Shown piece by piece: positions 35,801 to 44,132 of a stretch of 64,000 nt of DNA. The first letter of the stretch is position 1, and each line of letters opens with the position of its first letter. Position numbers and translations under genes: made by a program. This stretch comes from an uncultured Psychroserpens sp. (GTDB lineage Bacteria > Bacteroidota > Bacteroidia > Flavobacteriales > Flavobacteriaceae). The stretch spans positions 186,001-250,000 of the forward strand of contig CANKZZ010000003.1 in the NCBI GenBank assembly GCA_947488655.1, read 5' to 3'. The notes beneath the pieces were generated by a model that was given only the letters and a program-made list of their open reading frames with translations, was not told where the DNA came from and searched no databases.

Positions 35801-37474
35801 GAAGATGGTACAGGCACAGTTGTAACAACAGGTTCTTCAACATTAATAACACCTGTAACTCCTGGAGTACAAACGTATGGAGTAACATCTTTAATAAATG
35901 GATGTAGAGCAGATGGCCCAGAAGGTACAGAGTTTGTTTCGGTGAATGTGAGCTTAGCTTATGCAGGTAAAGATATCACACCTATTGCAGGAGAATGTGG
36001 ACAAGACACAGTAAGTTTAAATGCTTATGATAATTCATTGACTGCAGCAGATAACATTGTAAATGAAGCTTTTGACAATAATTATATCACAGGTACATAT
36101 CCAGGAACAGGAGAAGCTGGTGTCTGGAATGTTGTTACTGCACCTACAGGTTGTGGAAACTCATTTTCATTTTCAAATTTAGGTGATCCAAGAGCTACAT
36201 TTACTGGAAATCCAGGAACTTATACATTATCTTGGACGGTTGATGGTTGTATAGATACAGTTGAAGTTACTTTGGATAACTGCCAAAGTTTAGATTTTGA
36301 TGGTGTAAACGATCATGTTAATTTTAATAATAGTCATAATTTATCTGGAGATTTTAGTATGTCACTATGGATAAAACCTGAGTCTATTGGAGGTCAACGT
36401 ACTCTAATATCAAAAAGAGATCCTAATAATTCAAATACAGGTTATGACTTAAAACTTAATAATACAGGTCGATTAGTGTTTAGTTATGATAATAATAGTA
36501 TAAATTCTGATATTTACAATTTAGGTAATGATAGATGGTATCATATATCTGTAGTTCATAATAACAATACTTACTATATGTATATAGACGGAATTGAAGT
36601 ATATTCTGGAAATGGTACATCGCCTACAACCAATGCAGCAGATTGTATACTTGGAGCTACCGAAAGACCTGTTGGTACAAGACGTTTTTTTAATGGATGG
36701 ATGGATGAATTGCGTATATGGAATACTGCATTAACAGTAAACCAAATAAGAGAAACAATGAATCAGGAAATTGAAGATAATACAGCTGTTAGAGGAACTG
36801 TCATCCCTTTAGATATTGCAGGTTTAAATTGGACAGATTTAGATGGTTATTATCGTATGGATGTTAATTGTGGATATTTAACAGCCTATAAAGGTGTAAG
36901 AGGTCGATTGAGAAATATTAATTCTGCACAACAAGAGACTGCGCCAATACCATATACATCAAGAGTAGACGGTCAAGACTGGGCAACAGATAATACATGG
37001 ACAAACTTTAATGTTTGGGATGCACCAAATAGTTTAGGAATTGATGGTACAACACCAATTGACTGGAACATCGTGCAATTATCTCATGATGTAAATTCTG
37101 GTAATAAAGATATTACGGTACTTGGTCTTATCTCTGATACTTCAAATAAAACCTTAGATATTAAAGATCCTATGACTGCTCAAGATGAAACAAATGATGG
37201 ACAATTTTTAAGAGTAACTCATTATTTAAAATTAGATGGCGATATTGATTTGTTTGGAGAATCACAATTATTGCAAGATGAAGGTAGTTTGTTAGATGTG
37301 ACTAGTTCTGGAAAGTTAGAGCGTGACCAGCAAGGAACAACAAATCTCTATAATTATAACTATTGGAGCTCTCCAGTAAGTACTTTGAGCATTACGTCAA
37401 ATAATAATCCGTATAGTATTGCTGCTATTTTAAAAGATGGTACGACCTCGTCAGCACCATTAAATTTACAATGA
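32819..37474 (+). CDS. Giant T9SS-secreted adhesin-like protein, N-terminal part before an in-frame TGA
   Basis: This 1551-residue frame begins with a signal peptide (ends at about TVAQ, residue 24). After a unique domain come four near-identical 77-residue HYR/Ig-like repeats (about residues 188-495; TATDNCGG, TWTYDDGNGN), then two diverged repeats, a beta-rich central region, and a LamG/concanavalin-like lectin domain (LDFDGVNDHVNF to about residue 1325). It then enters the flavobacterial YWSSPVS module and stops at TGA 37472-37474, mid-module. Reading on in the same frame continues the module and reaches a T9SS sorting domain at 38875. The sorting signal is therefore lost unless the stop is read through or is an error. 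Confidence 0.85.
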   Translation: MKGVHHVISFIVFVVFAMSNTVAQSGIYESYIIIDSGSGNQYFDLQATTANTDFEGANLGSFSCTSALILNGAQNKVYKCNTENILNSFLNYRIYLTSDTPPAFTNNMSMPFLSNDGATSICSPSNGINQTWEQATSNTNILSALPLGTYFLEVYTTADYELSLGAGVAGTHFSNNGTFNYKATFSIVDTTAPIPDAATLSDITAECEVTSLTPPTATDNCGGSVTVTNDATLPISGEGTTTVVTWTYDDGNGNTSTQTQNVIIDDITAPTPDAATLSDITAECEVTSLTPPTATDNCGGSVTVTNDATLPILGEGTTTVVTWTYDDGNGNTSTQTQNVIIDDITAPTPDAATLSDITAECEVTSLTPPTATDNCGGSVTVTNDATLPISGEGTTTVVTWTYDDGNGNTSTQTQNVIIDDITAPTPDAATLSDITVECEVTSLTPPSATDNCGGLVTVTNDATLPISGEGTTTVVTWTYDDGNGNTSTQAQNVIIDDVSGPVVPTLPVITGQCDATVPVPTTTDGCSGTITGITTDPLSYNTQGSFAVTWNFDDGNGNNIDVVQNVVINDTTDPVAVCQDLTIQLDNTTGLATITGAQIDNGSTDNCGNVNFSLSQNSFDCTNIGTNVIILTVDDGNGNTDTCTATVTVTSPTISGGTVLGFLNNNQTIADEDNLVEVTACPDEPQNASFNLYGHTGTIAYWQTSNNGGVTWTNVANTTTTYFYPNILETTLIRAVIQIGSCQATSSIIIVAVIPPDVPPTIVGPDEFTICLGESITVVAESSFGINPELDDGGQFNQGNLPGWEVDGLNGITNWNASGSNSDPTGWRGISNGNGNNGSNITAGVRYKNQGGNKFAISYGDFGAPNITTLETPVFNTLGLSNASLDFQSAYHVQAGAMGIVELSVNGGATYSEVLFSFSGPGDSGGFINLGNGVNNVPTIQLQDPSNAISIDLTNYIGLTNLKIRFTFTSTANSSWAIDGITIPQAPVDEVIEWEDGTGTVVTTGSSTLITPVTPGVQTYGVTSLINGCRADGPEGTEFVSVNVSLAYAGKDITPIAGECGQDTVSLNAYDNSLTAADNIVNEAFDNNYITGTYPGTGEAGVWNVVTAPTGCGNSFSFSNLGDPRATFTGNPGTYTLSWTVDGCIDTVEVTLDNCQSLDFDGVNDHVNFNNSHNLSGDFSMSLWIKPESIGGQRTLISKRDPNNSNTGYDLKLNNTGRLVFSYDNNSINSDIYNLGNDRWYHISVVHNNNTYYMYIDGIEVYSGNGTSPTTNAADCILGATERPVGTRRFFNGWMDELRIWNTALTVNQIRETMNQEIEDNTAVRGTVIPLDIAGLNWTDLDGYYRMDVNCGYLTAYKGVRGRLRNINSAQQETAPIPYTSRVDGQDWATDNTWTNFNVWDAPNSLGIDGTTPIDWNIVQLSHDVNSGNKDITVLGLISDTSNKTLDIKDPMTAQDETNDGQFLRVTHYLKLDGDIDLFGESQLLQDEGSLLDVTSSGKLERDQQGTTNLYNYNYWSSPVSTLSITSNNNPYSIAAILKDGTTSSAPLNLQ
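33380..34303 (+). repeat. Four tandem 231-bp coding repeats
   Basis: Units start at 33380, 33611, 33842 and 34073, each 231 bp (77 codons). The last three begin GATGATATCACTGCACCA. Copies differ at few positions, so they are recent duplications or are kept alike by gene conversion. Each encodes one Ig/HYR-like domain with a conserved Cys pair (AECEV and DNCGG). Confidence 0.93.
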
Positions 37475-38875
37475 ACTGTTGCTCAAGATGCTATAGGTAG
37501 CTCATCACCAATCACACAAAGTAGCAGATGGTTGTATGCCTATGAAAATTATCCTGTAGGTAGTACTCCAGAAGAAGGCTATGCACAATGGAGAGATTTA
37601 TCGGAATCTGATATTCTGAATACTGGATTAAGCTTTACTATGAAAGGAAGTGGAGCAGGAGATCCTGTTTTAGATGTTCAGAATTACGTTTTCGTTGGAA
37701 AGCCTAATAACGCATTAATTTCAACTCCTCTAACTATTGGTAACCAAGCATTGGTTGGTAATCCATATCCTTCTGCGATTGATGCAAATCAGTTTATAAG
37801 AGATAATCTTCCTGGAGCATCAGGTAATGCTGGTTCTACACAAAGTACAGATGGAACGTTATATTTCTGGGAGCACTATGCCTCTAATTTTACTCATGTA
37901 CTTGAGGATTATGAAGGAGGTTATGCGACGTATAACCTCTCTGGAGGAAATCCAGCAGTGTCTCCACCATTAATTAGTGGTAATGGAACATCGACGAAAT
38001 TACCAGGTCAATACGTGCCAGTTTCTCAAGGGTTTTTCGTAACAGCAAGCCACCTTGGAGGCCAAATTCAATTTAAAAATAGTCAACGAGTATTTGCACG
38101 GGAGACAGGAGTAAATTCTGAATTTATTAGATCTAATAATCCTAATATTTATACATCACAAGATTATCCAAATCCAGGGGTAAAACGTATTCGTTTAGAT
38201 TTTATAACTCAAGAAGGGGCAAAACGTCCACTTCTATTAGCATTTGTTCCTAGTAATCAAGCGACCGATGGTTTTGATTATGGTTATGATGCGGTGAATT
38301 CTGATGCTGAATTCTCAAATGATATGTTTTGGGATATTGAAGGTGAAGATTACACAACTCAAGGTGTTGGTGATTTTGATGATTCAAAACAATATCCTTT
38401 GGTCGTATATATTAGTACATCAGGATTATATGAGATATCTCTTAATGGTTTAGAAAATTTTGAAGAAGCTATTAATCTTTATATTTACGATGCTTTGTTA
38501 GATAGCTATGTTGATATTACAGAAAATACATTTCAAATGGTATTGGATGCAGACACTTACACGAATCGCTTTTTTATTGCTTTTTCTGAGGAGGCTCCAT
38601 TGTCAACTGTAGACGAAGAGTTAAATTTATATAATATTAGTTATTTTAATTCTACACATGAGATTTATGCCAAAATGCCTAATAATTTTGAAGTAAAAAA
38701 AATTCAGCTAATTAATCTTTTAGGTCAAGAGATCTTGAGTTGGAGTAGTTTATCAAAATTCGAGTTTGATGGGGCGATAAGAATTCCTGTTAAAAATCTT
38801 ACAGAAGGTGCTTATGTTATTAAACTTACTACAACAAAATCAACATACAGTCGTAAAATTGTTGTAAATAATTAA
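37475..38875 (+). pseudogene. C-terminal part of the giant T9SS protein after the in-frame TGA
   Basis: This continues the frame of the gene at 32819 after one TGA. The first codons read TVAQDAIGSSSP and then WLYAYENYP, the normal continuation of the YWSSPVS module, where homologous modules often have Trp before the Thr. The first possible own start is a TTG at 37532, with no promoter. The rest holds GFTMKGSG-like repeats, a domain repeated in the next gene (RIRLDFITQEGAKRPLLLAF to NRFFIAFSEE) and a T9SS type A sorting domain (FEVKKIQLINLLGQEILSW to YSRKIVVNN). A single G-to-A change (TGG to TGA) explains the break. Confidence 0.75.
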
Positions 38876-39002
38876 TAGCAAAGTCGCTCATATTTGAATA
38901 ATTTATGCATTTCATCGAATATTTATGTATTTCAAGGAGATAAATCCTTTTTAATAGTATATTAGCACCACCTAACTAATACTTCATTAAACCCCAAATC
39001 TA

Positions 39003-39821
39003 ATGAAATCGCTATACTACTTATGTTTTGCTATACTTTTTTTAATACCTACTAAAGGTATTTGTTCATCATATAATAATGATGAGAATTCTACAACAAA
39101 TAGTCAAGTACAACGAGTTCGCATTGATGTGACAACTTCAATGGGTTTTGTGCGTCATTTATTATTGGCGTTTACGCCAGATAATGCTGCAACAGATGCT
39201 TATGATTATGGTTATGATGCAGTAAATGCGGATAACTACTCAGATGATAGTAGTTGGATGGTTGGAGAGCAACGCTGTGTAATTCAAGGCGTTGGTGCAT
39301 TTCAGCATACTAAAGCATATCCTTTAGGATTATTTTTATCTAATGCTGGTAATGTTGAATTTACACTTACAAGTCTAGAACATTTTGAAGAGGCAATAGA
39401 AGTTTATATTTATGACTCAATTAACGGTACCACGACATCAATTGTAGATAGCAGTTTAATTGAAACCATGCCAGAAGGCGATAGTACAAATCGTTTCTAC
39501 GTGACGTTTACTAATAATGTTAGTATCATGGATTTTTCTGATAGTACGTTGTCAACTTCAGAGGCTCAGGTTAGCACACCGCAAATGAGTTATATTAGTT
39601 CAACTAAACAACTTCAGGTTCATGTAACACAAGATTTTGAGGTTCAAGAAATTCACCTATATAATATTTTAGGTCAAAAGGTTAAGCAATGGTCAAATTT
39701 AACTTCTAATTCAACAAGAAGTTATAACATATCATTATCTCATGTAACTAAGGGTACATATTTGGTTAGCTTAAAGACAAAGACAGGTAAATTCAATAAA
39801 CGATTGATTGTTTCAAAATAG
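39003..39821 (+). CDS. T9SS type A sorting-domain protein, paralogue of the giant protein's C-terminus
   Basis: This 272-residue protein has a signal peptide (MKSLYYLCFAILFLIPTKG), one beta-rich domain (VRIDVTTSMGFVRHLLLAF to NRFYVTFTN) and a sorting domain (VQEIHLYNILGQKVKQW to FNKRLIVSK). Both domains align well with the last 230 residues of the interrupted gene upstream (LLLAF, YDYGYDAVN, NFEEAI and YIYDA-like blocks). It looks like a duplicated C-terminal module supplied with its own signal peptide. Export by T9SS and attachment to the surface is expected. Confidence 0.85.
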   Translation: MKSLYYLCFAILFLIPTKGICSSYNNDENSTTNSQVQRVRIDVTTSMGFVRHLLLAFTPDNAATDAYDYGYDAVNADNYSDDSSWMVGEQRCVIQGVGAFQHTKAYPLGLFLSNAGNVEFTLTSLEHFEEAIEVYIYDSINGTTTSIVDSSLIETMPEGDSTNRFYVTFTNNVSIMDFSDSTLSTSEAQVSTPQMSYISSTKQLQVHVTQDFEVQEIHLYNILGQKVKQWSNLTSNSTRSYNISLSHVTKGTYLVSLKTKTGKFNKRLIVSK

Positions 39822-39893
39822 TAAAAACCCTTTAGTTAAATCATTTTGATGCCATTCTTTTTTTGTAATTTTAGAGTTACAAAATTAGAATCC

Positions 39894-41060
39894 ATGTCAA
39901 AGAAAACATTAGGCTTAAATACTATTTGCACTCATGTAGGAGAAATTAAAGATGAGCAATTTAAAGGAGCTGTTTCTCCTATCTATTTATCAACCTCTTA
40001 TGAGTTTGATGATGTAGAAATTAAGCGCTATCCTAGATATTTTAACACACCAAATCAAGAATTTTTAGCTAAAAAAATTGCAGCATTAGAGCATACAGAA
40101 GCTGCATTGATTTTTGGTAGCGGTATGGCAGCAATAAGTCATATGTTTCTTGCTTTTTTGCAAAAAGGAGATCATATAGTTGTACAGAATACGTTATATG
40201 GTGGAACAAGTAATTTTATAAGAGAAGAATTTCACAAATACGGTATAGAGTATACGTTCACAAATGGTTATGCGGTTTCAGATTTTGAGGCAGCAATTCA
40301 ATCAAATACAAAATTAATACATATCGAAACACCGTCTAACCCGTTACTCACAATTACAGATGTTAAAGGTGTTGCCAAATTAGCTAAATCTAAAGGCATA
40401 GTTACTACAATAGATAATACTTTTGCAAGTCCTATAAATCAAAACCCAATAGATTTAGGCATCGATATTGTTATGCACTCAGCAACTAAATATTTGGGAG
40501 GTCATAGTGATATTCTTGCAGGTGCAGTTGCTAGTTCTCAAGAACATATAGATCGCATCTGGAATGTCTCTAAAAATCTAGGAGGAAGCCTGAGTGATAT
40601 GACCGTTTGGATGTTAGAGCGAAGTATGAAAACCTTAGCGCTTAGAGTGAAGGCACAAAATAAAAATGCACGTAAATTAGCTAAGTTTTTAGAGGGTCAT
40701 AAAGACGTTTCTAAAGTATATTATCCAGGTTTAAAAAATCACCCAGAGCATGAGTTAGCTAAAGCACAAATGCATGATTTTGGAGCTATGCTATCTTTTG
40801 AATTGGTTGAAGAGATGGATGCCATGTCATTTATGAAACAACTAAATCTAATAAAACCATCAATGAGTTTAGCAGGAGTAGAAAGCACAATGTTATTGCC
40901 ATCTCAAACCTCACATGCATTACTAAGTCAAGAACAAAGAGATGCTGTAGGTATAAGTAACCAATTAATAAGATTTTCGGTAGGAATAGAAACCTACAGA
41001 GATTTAAAATTTGATATTAACCAAGCCATAATTAATACTAAAACCACAACTTTTGCATAA
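39894..41060 (+). CDS. Cys/Met metabolism PLP-dependent enzyme (trans-sulfuration family)
   Basis: This 388-residue protein has fold type I motifs: YPRYFNTPNQEFLAKKIAALEH, SGMAAISHMFLAFLQKGDH, LYGGTSNF, TIDNTFASP and the PLP lysine in HSATKYLGGHSDILAG. The C-terminal SLAGVESTMLLPSQTSHA is typical. It could be cystathionine gamma-synthase, cystathionine gamma-lyase or methionine gamma-lyase; the sequence alone does not decide. The frame reaches back to 39846, but the ATG at 39894 gives the standard MSKKTLGLNT start. Confidence 0.9.
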   Translation: MSKKTLGLNTICTHVGEIKDEQFKGAVSPIYLSTSYEFDDVEIKRYPRYFNTPNQEFLAKKIAALEHTEAALIFGSGMAAISHMFLAFLQKGDHIVVQNTLYGGTSNFIREEFHKYGIEYTFTNGYAVSDFEAAIQSNTKLIHIETPSNPLLTITDVKGVAKLAKSKGIVTTIDNTFASPINQNPIDLGIDIVMHSATKYLGGHSDILAGAVASSQEHIDRIWNVSKNLGGSLSDMTVWMLERSMKTLALRVKAQNKNARKLAKFLEGHKDVSKVYYPGLKNHPEHELAKAQMHDFGAMLSFELVEEMDAMSFMKQLNLIKPSMSLAGVESTMLLPSQTSHALLSQEQRDAVGISNQLIRFSVGIETYRDLKFDINQAIINTKTTTFA

Positions 41061-41943
41061 AAACAATAAACATTCTAAAGGATATGATTTTAATCTTTTG
41101 GTAAAAGCTACACCTCAATTAGAACCATTCGTTTTTACTAATTCCTTCGGAAATGTAACTATAGACTTCGCAAATCCTAAAGCAGTAAAATTGTTAAATA
41201 CCGCCTTATTAAAGCAACACTATAATATAAATTACTGGGAATTTCCTGACGCTAATTTATGTCCTCCAATTCCTGGTCGTGTAGAATATATTCACGTTAT
41301 AAATAATTTGCTAAATAAATCTGGTATTAAAGAAAATATCACAGTACTAGATATTGGTACAGGAGCAACGTGTATCTATCCATTATTAGGTCATGCTTCT
41401 TATAATTGGACGTTTATCGCTTCAGAAATTGACAAACTAGCCATAAAGTCTGCTCAAACAATAATAGATAAAAACAAGCTTAATAACAATATCACCATTC
41501 GTCATCAAGACAATGAGCAAAACATACTAACAGGAGTATTAAATGCAAACGATAAAATAAGTGCAGCAATGTGCAATCCACCTTTTTATAAAGATGAAGA
41601 AGAGGCAAATGCAAACACCTTATTAAAACAAAAAGGCTTAGGTAAACAAACTCAAAAAGTAGAAAGAAATTTTAGTGGTACAGCAAAAGAGTTATGGTAT
41701 CCAGGAGGAGAGAAGGCCTTTGTTCATAATTATTTGTATCAAAGCTCATTGCTAAAAACAAATTGTTTTTGGTATACGTGTTTGGTTTCTAAAACACAAC
41801 ATGTTTTAAGTATGGAAAACTCACTTAAAAAACTTGGTGCAACAGATTTTAAAATTTTACAAATAGCTTTAGGAAATAAAATAAGTAGAGTTGTAGCTTG
41901 GACTTTTTTAACAAAAGAAGAACAAACACAATGGAATTCATAA
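41053..41943 (+). CDS. rlmF: 23S rRNA (adenine-N6)-methyltransferase RlmF
   Basis: This 296-residue protein begins with the RlmF N-terminal pattern (HKNNKHSKGYDFNLLVKATPQL), then the SAM motif DIGTGATCIYPLLG, SEIDKLAIKSA and the catalytic NPPF (MCNPPFYKDEEE). It methylates A1618 of 23S rRNA. The first usable codon is TTG at 41053, 8 bases inside the preceding gene; a stop lies 8 codons earlier and no ATG exists, so TTG (or a rarer codon) must be used. Confidence 0.92.
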   Translation: MHKNNKHSKGYDFNLLVKATPQLEPFVFTNSFGNVTIDFANPKAVKLLNTALLKQHYNINYWEFPDANLCPPIPGRVEYIHVINNLLNKSGIKENITVLDIGTGATCIYPLLGHASYNWTFIASEIDKLAIKSAQTIIDKNKLNNNITIRHQDNEQNILTGVLNANDKISAAMCNPPFYKDEEEANANTLLKQKGLGKQTQKVERNFSGTAKELWYPGGEKAFVHNYLYQSSLLKTNCFWYTCLVSKTQHVLSMENSLKKLGATDFKILQIALGNKISRVVAWTFLTKEEQTQWNS

Positions 41944-42075
41944 ATAACAAGAATGAGCCATAAAGTTAAAATATAACATACAGTGTTGCTGTTTTTCTCA
42001 TCAATAAATTAGTAAATTAGCTTAAGTTGGGTAGGTTACTAGGAGAGTTAATTAGCAAAAAAAAGACGATTACAA

Positions 42076-42792
42076 ATGAAATTAGATATACTCGCATTTG
42101 GAGCTCATCCTGATGATATAGAACTAGGATGTGGTGGCACCATAGCTAAAGAGGTTGCAAACGGAAAAAAAGTTGGATTAATAGATTTAACTCGTGGCGA
42201 ATTAGGTACTAGAGGGACAGCATTTACGAGAGACCAAGAGGCGAGTGATGCAGCAAAAATTTTAGGAGCAACTGTTAGAGAAAATTTGGGGTTTGCTGAT
42301 GGCTTTTTTAGTAATGATAAAACACACCAATTAGAGGTTATTAAAATGATTAGAAAGTACCAACCCGAAATGGTGTTGTGCAATGCTATTGATGATAGGC
42401 ATATAGATCATGGTAAGGGAAGCAAATTGGTTAGTGACGCATGTTTTTTAAGCGGACTTTTAAAAATTGAGACAAAATTAGAAGGAGTTATACAAGAAAA
42501 GTGGAGGCCAAAATATGTGTATCATTACATACAATGGAAACAGATAGAGCCAGACTTTGTGGTGGATATTTCAGGATATATAGATTCTAAAATGGCTGCT
42601 GTTGCTGCATATAAAACACAATTTTACGATCCAAATAATACAGAACCAGAGACACCAATTACAAGTAAAAATTTTACAGATAGTATAGATTATAGAGCAA
42701 GAGATTTAGGTCGTTTAGTAGGAGTAGACCATGCCGAAGGATTTACAGTAGAGCGCTATCTCGCTGTAGATAGTTTATTTGATGTAAAGTAA
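42076..42792 (+). CDS. bshB1: Bacillithiol biosynthesis deacetylase BshB1
   Basis: This 238-residue PIG-L enzyme has the zinc motif GAHPDDIELGCGGT and the later HIDHGKGS, plus the specific RGELGTRGTAFTRDQEA. BshB1 removes acetyl from GlcNAc-malate in bacillithiol synthesis, which Bacteroidota use as a low-molecular-weight thiol. It is unrelated in role to the large secreted PIG-L protein at 16901. It is followed at 5 bases by an unknown gene. Confidence 0.93.
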   Translation: MKLDILAFGAHPDDIELGCGGTIAKEVANGKKVGLIDLTRGELGTRGTAFTRDQEASDAAKILGATVRENLGFADGFFSNDKTHQLEVIKMIRKYQPEMVLCNAIDDRHIDHGKGSKLVSDACFLSGLLKIETKLEGVIQEKWRPKYVYHYIQWKQIEPDFVVDISGYIDSKMAAVAAYKTQFYDPNNTEPETPITSKNFTDSIDYRARDLGRLVGVDHAEGFTVERYLAVDSLFDVK

Positions 42793-42797
42793 ATAAA

Positions 42798-43547
42798 ATG
42801 GGTTGGAAATGTTCACTTATTATTATTGAGTCTATAGATAATTTTAAGGATGACGCTGCAATTTTAAACGCCATTGGTAAATCTAATTATCAATTTGAGC
42901 GCAATTGTGCTTTTGATGAGTGCATTTACCCAATGGATGAGTCTATAAACATTGGTTATTACAACGGTAATGTTATTATTAGTGATGATTATCAACTAAC
43001 AAATACAAGTTTAGAACGTGCTCAAAATTTAAACCTTGTAGCGCACGAAAAACAATTAATTACGTTATTTCCAAAATCTGAAATTTTAACGGTTGCATGT
43101 CACAGTGGAGTTAATTATCATGGCTATTCACTTATAGAAAGTGGTGTTAAGACACGATTAAAAACAATTTCGTCAAGTGATGATAAAAAAGAGTTTGGAC
43201 GATTGTTAAATGAAGAGTTAGAAATTTATAAGTCGGCACAACAACAAGATGGTGTCTACTCTTGGACATATGATGATGACGCAGAGGATTATGAAGAAGA
43301 TCAACTCATGGAAGATTTTACATTTAAAATTGCAGCGAGACGATTAGGTATAGCGCTAGATAAATATGATGAAAGTGAAGAGTTACTTGAGCGTATTGTA
43401 TTTAAAAAATATATAAAGTCTAAGGATACTATTTCTATAGAAGATAAAGTGGCTCATGCTAAAAAAATAACTTGGATAAAATATGCCATCATTATTAGTG
43501 TTATATTAATATGGCAAATATTAAAACGTACTGTTTTTTCTAAATAA
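42798..43547 (+). CDS. Unknown protein with C-terminal membrane anchor (DUF6928-like?)
   Basis: This 249-residue protein begins MGWKCSLIIIESIDNFKDDA and has a soluble domain with strands around NVIISDDYQL and ILTVACHSGVNYHGYSLIESG. A strongly acidic stretch (YDDDAEDYEEDQLMED, about 155-170) follows, and one membrane helix near the end (WIKYAIIISVILIWQIL). The start resembles the DUF6928 group, but this is a weak call. It is 5 bases after bshB1, so it is in the same transcript. Confidence 0.7.
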   Translation: MGWKCSLIIIESIDNFKDDAAILNAIGKSNYQFERNCAFDECIYPMDESINIGYYNGNVIISDDYQLTNTSLERAQNLNLVAHEKQLITLFPKSEILTVACHSGVNYHGYSLIESGVKTRLKTISSSDDKKEFGRLLNEELEIYKSAQQQDGVYSWTYDDDAEDYEEDQLMEDFTFKIAARRLGIALDKYDESEELLERIVFKKYIKSKDTISIEDKVAHAKKITWIKYAIIISVILIWQILKRTVFSK

Positions 43548-43619
43548 TTAGAGCATCAAATAGTTGCATAGATTATTAGTTAAATTTATGTTTTAATTGA
43601 ATAATTTTAAAAAAAAGTC

Positions 43620-43650
43620 TTTGTAGTAACTGTGAATTATTTTACATTTG
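43620..43650 (+). promoter_or_regulatory. Promoter of tRNA-His
   Basis: TTTG at 43620-43623 and TACATTTG at 43643-43650 are separated by 19 bases, an ideal Bacteroidota promoter. Transcription would start near 43657, about 20 bases before the tRNA. Confidence 0.8.
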
Positions 43651-43678
43651 CACACGCATTGAAAAATGCGCACAAATG

Positions 43679-43752
43679 GTGGTTGTAGCTCAGCTGGTTA
43701 GAGCGTCGGTTTGTGGTACCGAAAGTCGCCGGTTCGAACCCGGTCTTCCACC
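43679..43752 (+). tRNA. tRNA-His (anticodon GTG)
   Basis: All arms fold: D-stem GCTC/GAGC, anticodon stem TCGGT/ACCGA with loop TTGTGGT (anticodon GTG), and T-stem GCCGG/CCGGT with loop TTCGAAC. The base before position 1 is G (43678), the expected G-1 identity base, opposite C73 (43752). CA follows, so CCA is only partly encoded. The acceptor arm GTGGTTG/CTTCCAC has two adjacent T-T oppositions (pairs 5-68 and 6-67). Confidence 0.95.
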
Positions 43753-43761
43753 CAGAAAAGC

Positions 43762-43791
43762 AAAGCTTCTCAGAAATGAGGAGCTTTTTTT
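43762..43791 (+). terminator. Rho-independent terminator of tRNA-His
   Basis: A 10-bp stem (AAGCTTCTCA at 43763-43772, TGAGGAGCTT at 43777-43786, one G-T pair) with GAAA loop is followed by a T-run to 43791. Confidence 0.92.
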
Positions 43792-44000
43792 GTGGTCTTA
43801 TTTAGAGCTTAATAAGTTAACGTTGACTTTCATTATCTAAACATTTTTGCGGGTTTTTTACAAACGGATAGGTAAACTGCTTGGCGTAACTCTTTGGGCA
43901 ATGCACATTGCCTAAGGCAGTACTTTTAAGATAAGCTTTACCTTACTCTATTTTAAGCCTTGGAGATTGGTTAATCATTTATTTTTTTTAATTCCTACAA
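43792..44000. other. Non-coding gap after tRNA-His
   Basis: No credible gene. A short inverted repeat GGGCAATGCACATTGCCT at about 43897-43914 could form a hairpin. The remainder is unremarkable AT-rich sequence before the shared terminator. Confidence 0.45.
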
Positions 44001-44040
44001 AAAAAGGCTCAAAATATTAAAAATATTTTGAGCCTTTTTT
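44001..44040 (-). terminator. Perfect 18-bp hairpin, bidirectional terminator
   Basis: AAAAAGGCTCAAAATATT (44001-44018) and AATATTTTGAGCCTTTTT (44022-44039) are perfect inverted repeats with a 3-base loop. T-runs occur on both strands, so it can end the minus-strand M28 transcript and any plus-strand read-through. Confidence 0.85.
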
Positions 44041-44046
44041 GAGTTT

Positions 44047-44128
44047 TTGCGTTAGCGATAGTAGCGACATCCTTTTTGTTTTTTCAAAAAGATATAGCGA
44101 ATAGCGCGACCCTTTAGGGTAACGCCCA
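44047..44128. repeat. Composite palindromic intergenic element
   Basis: A GC-richer patch directly behind the peptidase gene contains several nested inverted repeats: CTTTTTG/CAAAAAG, and ACCCT/AGGGT inside GCGACCC...GGGTAACGC, flanked by TAGCGA copies on both sides. This arrangement resembles REP/BIME-like mobile intergenic elements. The 'GCGCGACCC..GGGTAACGCCC' end looks like sequences I associate with other flavobacterial genomes, but I cannot verify copies here. Confidence 0.5.
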
Positions 44129-44132
44129 AATA

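Noticed and set aside
37532-38875. Separate gene starting with TTG at 37532
   Set aside because: It is in the same frame as the preceding gene, has no promoter or signal peptide, and begins inside a conserved module.
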